Shown: piece after piece, positions 61,486 to 64,000 of the stretch
Layout of the letters: the number at the start of each line of letters is the position of its first letter
Position numbering within the stretch: the first letter of the stretch is position 1
Source: Rhizobiales bacterium 62-17
Lineage (GTDB): Bacteria; Pseudomonadota; Alphaproteobacteria; Rhizobiales; Beijerinckiaceae
Length of the DNA: 64,000 nucleotides
Direction of reading: 5' to 3'
Assembly (NCBI GenBank): GCA_001898965.1
Contig: MKVW01000001.1
Location: 203,810-267,809 of the forward strand
Program-made: the position numbers and the translations under genes
The notes under the pieces: generated by a model
Seen by the model: only the letters and a program-made list of their open reading frames with translations
The model's database searches: none
What the model was told of the DNA's origin: nothing

Positions 61486-61598
61486 GAATGGCCCCCTCGA
61501 CTTGAAACTTTGTCCGCCGCCATGTGCCGCATCGCGTCGAATCAGGGCCAGTTGAATCCCGACGGGCTGATTTGTCCAGCCCTTTAACGAATCATTTA
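61416..61598 (-). promoter_or_regulatory. GANTC cluster and CtrA-like box at the pleC-like promoter
   Basis: Six GANTC sites: 61416-61420, 61442-61446, 61457-61461, 61539-61543, 61554-61558 and 61589-61593. Three lie upstream of the start codon and three just inside the gene. A near-perfect CtrA box, TTAA-N7-TTTA (61584-61598), holds one GANTC site in its spacer. Control by CcrM/GcrA and CtrA is therefore plausible. Confidence 0.6.
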
Positions 61599-61624
61599 CG
61601 AATTTTTTGCCGCGCCTGTCGCGC

Positions 61625-61703
61625 TGAGACGTTTGAGCGAAAAGATCAAACGTCTCAAAGTCGTGTCAAAACAAGTTAAATCGCGTTTCGGTCGAAACGC
61701 GAT
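61625..61703. repeat. Two consecutive intergenic hairpins (copy 2 of a dispersed element)
   Basis: Hairpin A has perfect 12-bp arms TGAGACGTTTGA (61625-61636) and its complement (61646-61657), loop of nine bases. Hairpin B has perfect 11-bp arms ATCGCGTTTCG (61680-61690) and CGAAACGCGAT (61693-61703), loop GT. On the minus strand hairpin B follows the pepN stop and is followed by TTTAACTTGTTTTG, so it can serve as the pepN terminator. Related to 3698-3760 and 34865-34899. Confidence 0.7.
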
Positions 61704-61707
61704 CGGC

Positions 61708-64000
61708 TCATGCGAGCGAGCGCGTGACGATATCGCGAACGTCGGCTGACAGATCGTTATGCGCTGCGATCCGCTTCAGCGCGGCCTCGGCGGCCGCGCG
61801 GCGCTTCGCTTCCAATCCCTTCCAGGAGCGGAACGCGACGAGCAGGCGCGCCGCCACCTGGGCGTTGCGGCGATCGACATCGAGCACCACCTCGGCCAGG
61901 AAGTCGTGACCGGAACCGTCGGCGGCGTTGAACTGGGTTGGATTGGCCATGGCGAAAGTGCCGACGACCGAACGCAGCCGGTTCGGATTGGTCATCGAGA
62001 AGGCCGGATGAGCCATCAGTCCGCGCACGCGCTTCAAGGCTTCGCTATCGGGGATCATCGCCTGCAAGGCGAACCACTTGTCGATGACGAGATGGTCGTT
62101 GGCGAAGCGCTTATAGAAAGCGGCCAGCGCCGCTTCGCGCTCGGCTGGGGCGTTGAGCGCCAGAATACTCAAGCTGCCGAACATGTCCGTCATATTGTCG
62201 GCGGTTTCGAATTGCTGCTTGGCGCGGCGTGCGCCTTCGGCTGGATCGCCGGCGGCGATCAGGTCAAGCGCCATCAGCCGCATGCTGCGGTTGGCGGAGC
62301 CGGCCGCGTCGGGCGTGAAGGGCGCGGGGACCGAGAGTTCGTCATGGATGGCCATGAGCGCCGGCAGGTTCATCCGCCCCAATGTGGCGCGCATGTGCTG
62401 GCGGGCGGTACGGATCGCATCGGGATCGACATCGGCGGCGATCTCGCGGGCCAGATCCAGTTCGCTCGGCAGATTGACGGCGAGCGCGGCAAAGGCCGGA
62501 TCGGCCTTCCAGCCATCGATAACGCGGCCGAGGGCCTGGCAGAAGCGGATGGGGTCGGCCGGCGCGCCGCCACCCCGAATGGCCGCCACGGACGCCTGCA
62601 TCAATCGGGTGGCAGAGGTCTGCGCCGCCTGCCAGCGGTTGAAACTGTCGCTGTCATGGGCGAGCAGCGTCAGCAGGGCATCCTCGCTCCAGTCGAACTC
62701 GAGCCGCACTGGCGCGGAGAAGCCGCGCAGGATCGATGGCACCGGCTTCTGGGCCAAATTGCGGAAGACGAGCCGGCGCGCGCGGGTCGACAGTTCGAAC
62801 ACGCCGCGGGCGACTTCTTCCGAACTGGCGCCATTGGCTTCATTGGCACCCGGCAGGTCGATGGACGCCTCGCCATCAGGTGTGACAAGGCCGATGGCGA
62901 TGGGTAGGATTTGCGGCAGTTTGAGCTGCTGGCCCGGCGTCGGCGGGCAGGATTGTTCGAGCTCCAGCGTATAGGTGCGGGCGCTCTCGTCGTATTTTTC
63001 CCGCACAGTCAGAACCGGCGTGCCGGCCTGGCTGTACCAGCGCATGAACTGCGTCAGGTCGCGGCCGCTCGCCTCGGCGAAACAGGCGATGAATTCTTCG
63101 ACGATCGCCGCCGTGCCGTCATAACGTTCGAAATAGAGATCCATGCCACGCCGGAAAGCATCCGCGCCGATGAACTGCTTCAGCGTGCGGATGACCTCGG
63201 CGCCTTTCTCGTAGACGGTCGGCGTGTAGAAATTGTTGATCTCGTGATAAAGCTCCGGCCGCACGTTATGGGCCAGCGGGCCGGCATCCTCGGGAAATTG
63301 CGTGGCGCGCAGATTGCGCACGGCGCCGATGCGCTGCACTGGGCGCGAACGCTGATCGGCGCTGAATTCGTGATCGCGGAAGACGGTAAGGCCTTCCTTC
63401 AGGCAGAGCTGAAACCAATCGCGGCAGGTGATGCGATTGCCGGTCCAGTTGTGGAAATATTCATGGGCGACAACGGTCTCGATGCCGGCATAATCCGTGT
63501 CGGTCGCCGTGTCGGGGGAGGCCAGAATATATTTGTCGTTGAAGACGTTGAGGCCCTTGTTCTCCATCGCGCCCATGTTGAAGTCGGACACGGCGACGAT
63601 GTTGAACACGTCGAGATCATATTCACGGCCGAACTGTTCTTCATCCCAGCGCATGGAACGTTTCAGGCTGTCCATTGCATAGGCGGCGCGTTCGCGCTTG
63701 CCATGTTCCACATAGATGCCGAGCCCGACCTTGCGGCCGGACATGGTGGTGAAACTGTCGGTCAGCACATCGAGGTCGCCGCCGACCATGGCGAAGAGAT
63801 AACAGGGTTTGGGGAACGGATCGTTCCACACCGCATAGTGCCAGCCATCGGCCAAATCGCCTTTCTCGACGAGATTGCCGTTGCCGAGCAGGATGGGCGC
63901 GTCGCTGCGCTGCGCCTCGATCCGTGTTGAATAGACGGAGAGAACGTCGGGGCGATCGAGGAAATAGGTGATGCGGCGAAAGCCCTCCGCCTCGCATTGG
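61708..64000 (-). CDS. pepN: Aminopeptidase N (M1 family), 5'-truncated by the window edge
   Basis: C-terminal 764 residues of a zinc aminopeptidase of the PepN type. The zinc site HEYFHNWTGNR with a downstream ECKEG-like LKEGLTVFRDHEF is present, as are the exopeptidase GAMENKGLN and catalytic-Tyr region VYEKGAEVIR. The open frame continues past the ATG at 63855 to the window edge (CEAEGFRRITYFLDRPD), so the real start lies outside, as expected for a family of about 880 residues. Cytoplasmic; removes N-terminal residues from peptides. Followed by a terminator-like hairpin. Confidence 0.94.
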   Translation of the reverse strand, partial: QCEAEGFRRITYFLDRPDVLSVYSTRIEAQRSDAPILLGNGNLVEKGDLADGWHYAVWNDPFPKPCYLFAMVGGDLDVLTDSFTTMSGRKVGLGIYVEHGKRERAAYAMDSLKRSMRWDEEQFGREYDLDVFNIVAVSDFNMGAMENKGLNVFNDKYILASPDTATDTDYAGIETVVAHEYFHNWTGNRITCRDWFQLCLKEGLTVFRDHEFSADQRSRPVQRIGAVRNLRATQFPEDAGPLAHNVRPELYHEINNFYTPTVYEKGAEVIRTLKQFIGADAFRRGMDLYFERYDGTAAIVEEFIACFAEASGRDLTQFMRWYSQAGTPVLTVREKYDESARTYTLELEQSCPPTPGQQLKLPQILPIAIGLVTPDGEASIDLPGANEANGASSEEVARGVFELSTRARRLVFRNLAQKPVPSILRGFSAPVRLEFDWSEDALLTLLAHDSDSFNRWQAAQTSATRLMQASVAAIRGGGAPADPIRFCQALGRVIDGWKADPAFAALAVNLPSELDLAREIAADVDPDAIRTARQHMRATLGRMNLPALMAIHDELSVPAPFTPDAAGSANRSMRLMALDLIAAGDPAEGARRAKQQFETADNMTDMFGSLSILALNAPAEREAALAAFYKRFANDHLVIDKWFALQAMIPDSEALKRVRGLMAHPAFSMTNPNRLRSVVGTFAMANPTQFNAADGSGHDFLAEVVLDVDRRNAQVAARLLVAFRSWKGLEAKRRAAAEAALKRIAAHNDLSADVRDIVTRSLA

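Noticed and set aside
1..64000. tRNA, rRNA, insertion sequences, integrases or prophage genes
   Set aside because: No transposase, integrase or phage-structural protein is encoded, and I saw no tRNA cloverleaf in the gaps. Gene content is chromosomal core and accessory metabolism.

Overview
The window is a GC-rich, gene-dense piece of an alphaproteobacterial chromosome, most likely from Hyphomicrobiales (Rhizobiales). The evidence is the gene set and order: a FeuN/FeuP/FeuQ-like signalling cassette, cycHJKL-type cytochrome c maturation genes followed by degP, a second two-component pair, glnE and a PleC-like kinase. A MucR-family regulator, a DivJ-like kinase, DUF1491, perfect CtrA boxes (TTAA-N7-TTAA) and clusters of CcrM (GANTC) sites point the same way. 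I see no insertion sequence, prophage, CRISPR array, tRNA or rRNA. Genus cannot be set from this sequence alone.

Layout. 1-3.6 kb: the end of a LivF-type ABC ATPase, a MetE-C-like protein, and pobA with a PaaI-type thioesterase (aromatic catabolism). 3.6-7.8 kb: a small membrane protein, a TerC protein, pyroglutamyl peptidase, and a lipoprotein hydrolase that overlaps a convergent lytic transglycosylase. 7.8-12.8 kb: the two methylmalonyl-CoA mutase subunits with a small secreted protein between them. 13-17.5 kb: HerA-like ATPase, M20 dipeptidase, YeiH-type transporter. 17.5-22.7 kb (minus strand): panC-panB, then a glycosyltransferase-murJ-dehalogenase operon. 22.7-27 kb: YdjC/HpnK-type deacetylase, a chemoreceptor preceded by a CtrA box, and a Pro/Glu-rich membrane protein. 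27-31.3 kb: oligopeptidase B with an isochorismatase-family hydrolase, mucR, sufE, and a small exported protein. 31.5-34.9 kb: DivJ-like kinase, peptidoglycan-binding membrane protein, DUF1491 and a small conserved protein. 35-41.2 kb: DUF1254/DUF1214 pair, TctC-type binding protein, flavin monooxygenase, PBP1A. 41.2-45.5 kb: YcgN-like protein, thiolase, Crp/Fnr regulator, a TIM-barrel protein and a trypsin-like protease. 45.7-64 kb: feuN-feuP-feuQ-like genes, ccmI-E-F-H, degP, response regulator, kinase, glnE, PleC-like kinase and the 3' part of pepN.

Two themes run through it. The first is envelope and stress: PBP1A, MurJ, DegP, Feu-like signalling, lytic transglycosylase and the peptidoglycan-binding protein. 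The second is cell-cycle control: DivJ-like and PleC-like histidine kinases (candidate kinase and phosphatase of DivK), MucR, two perfect CtrA boxes, and two GANTC clusters in front of signalling genes.

Most genes belong to known families. What existing families do not explain is mainly non-coding: three sets of short tandem repeats with fixed periods (14, 16 and 19 bp), each immediately outside a gene or touching its end, and a two-hairpin intergenic element seen at up to three loci. I found no clearly new enzymatic system. The best leads are these repeats and the GANTC/CtrA-marked promoters.
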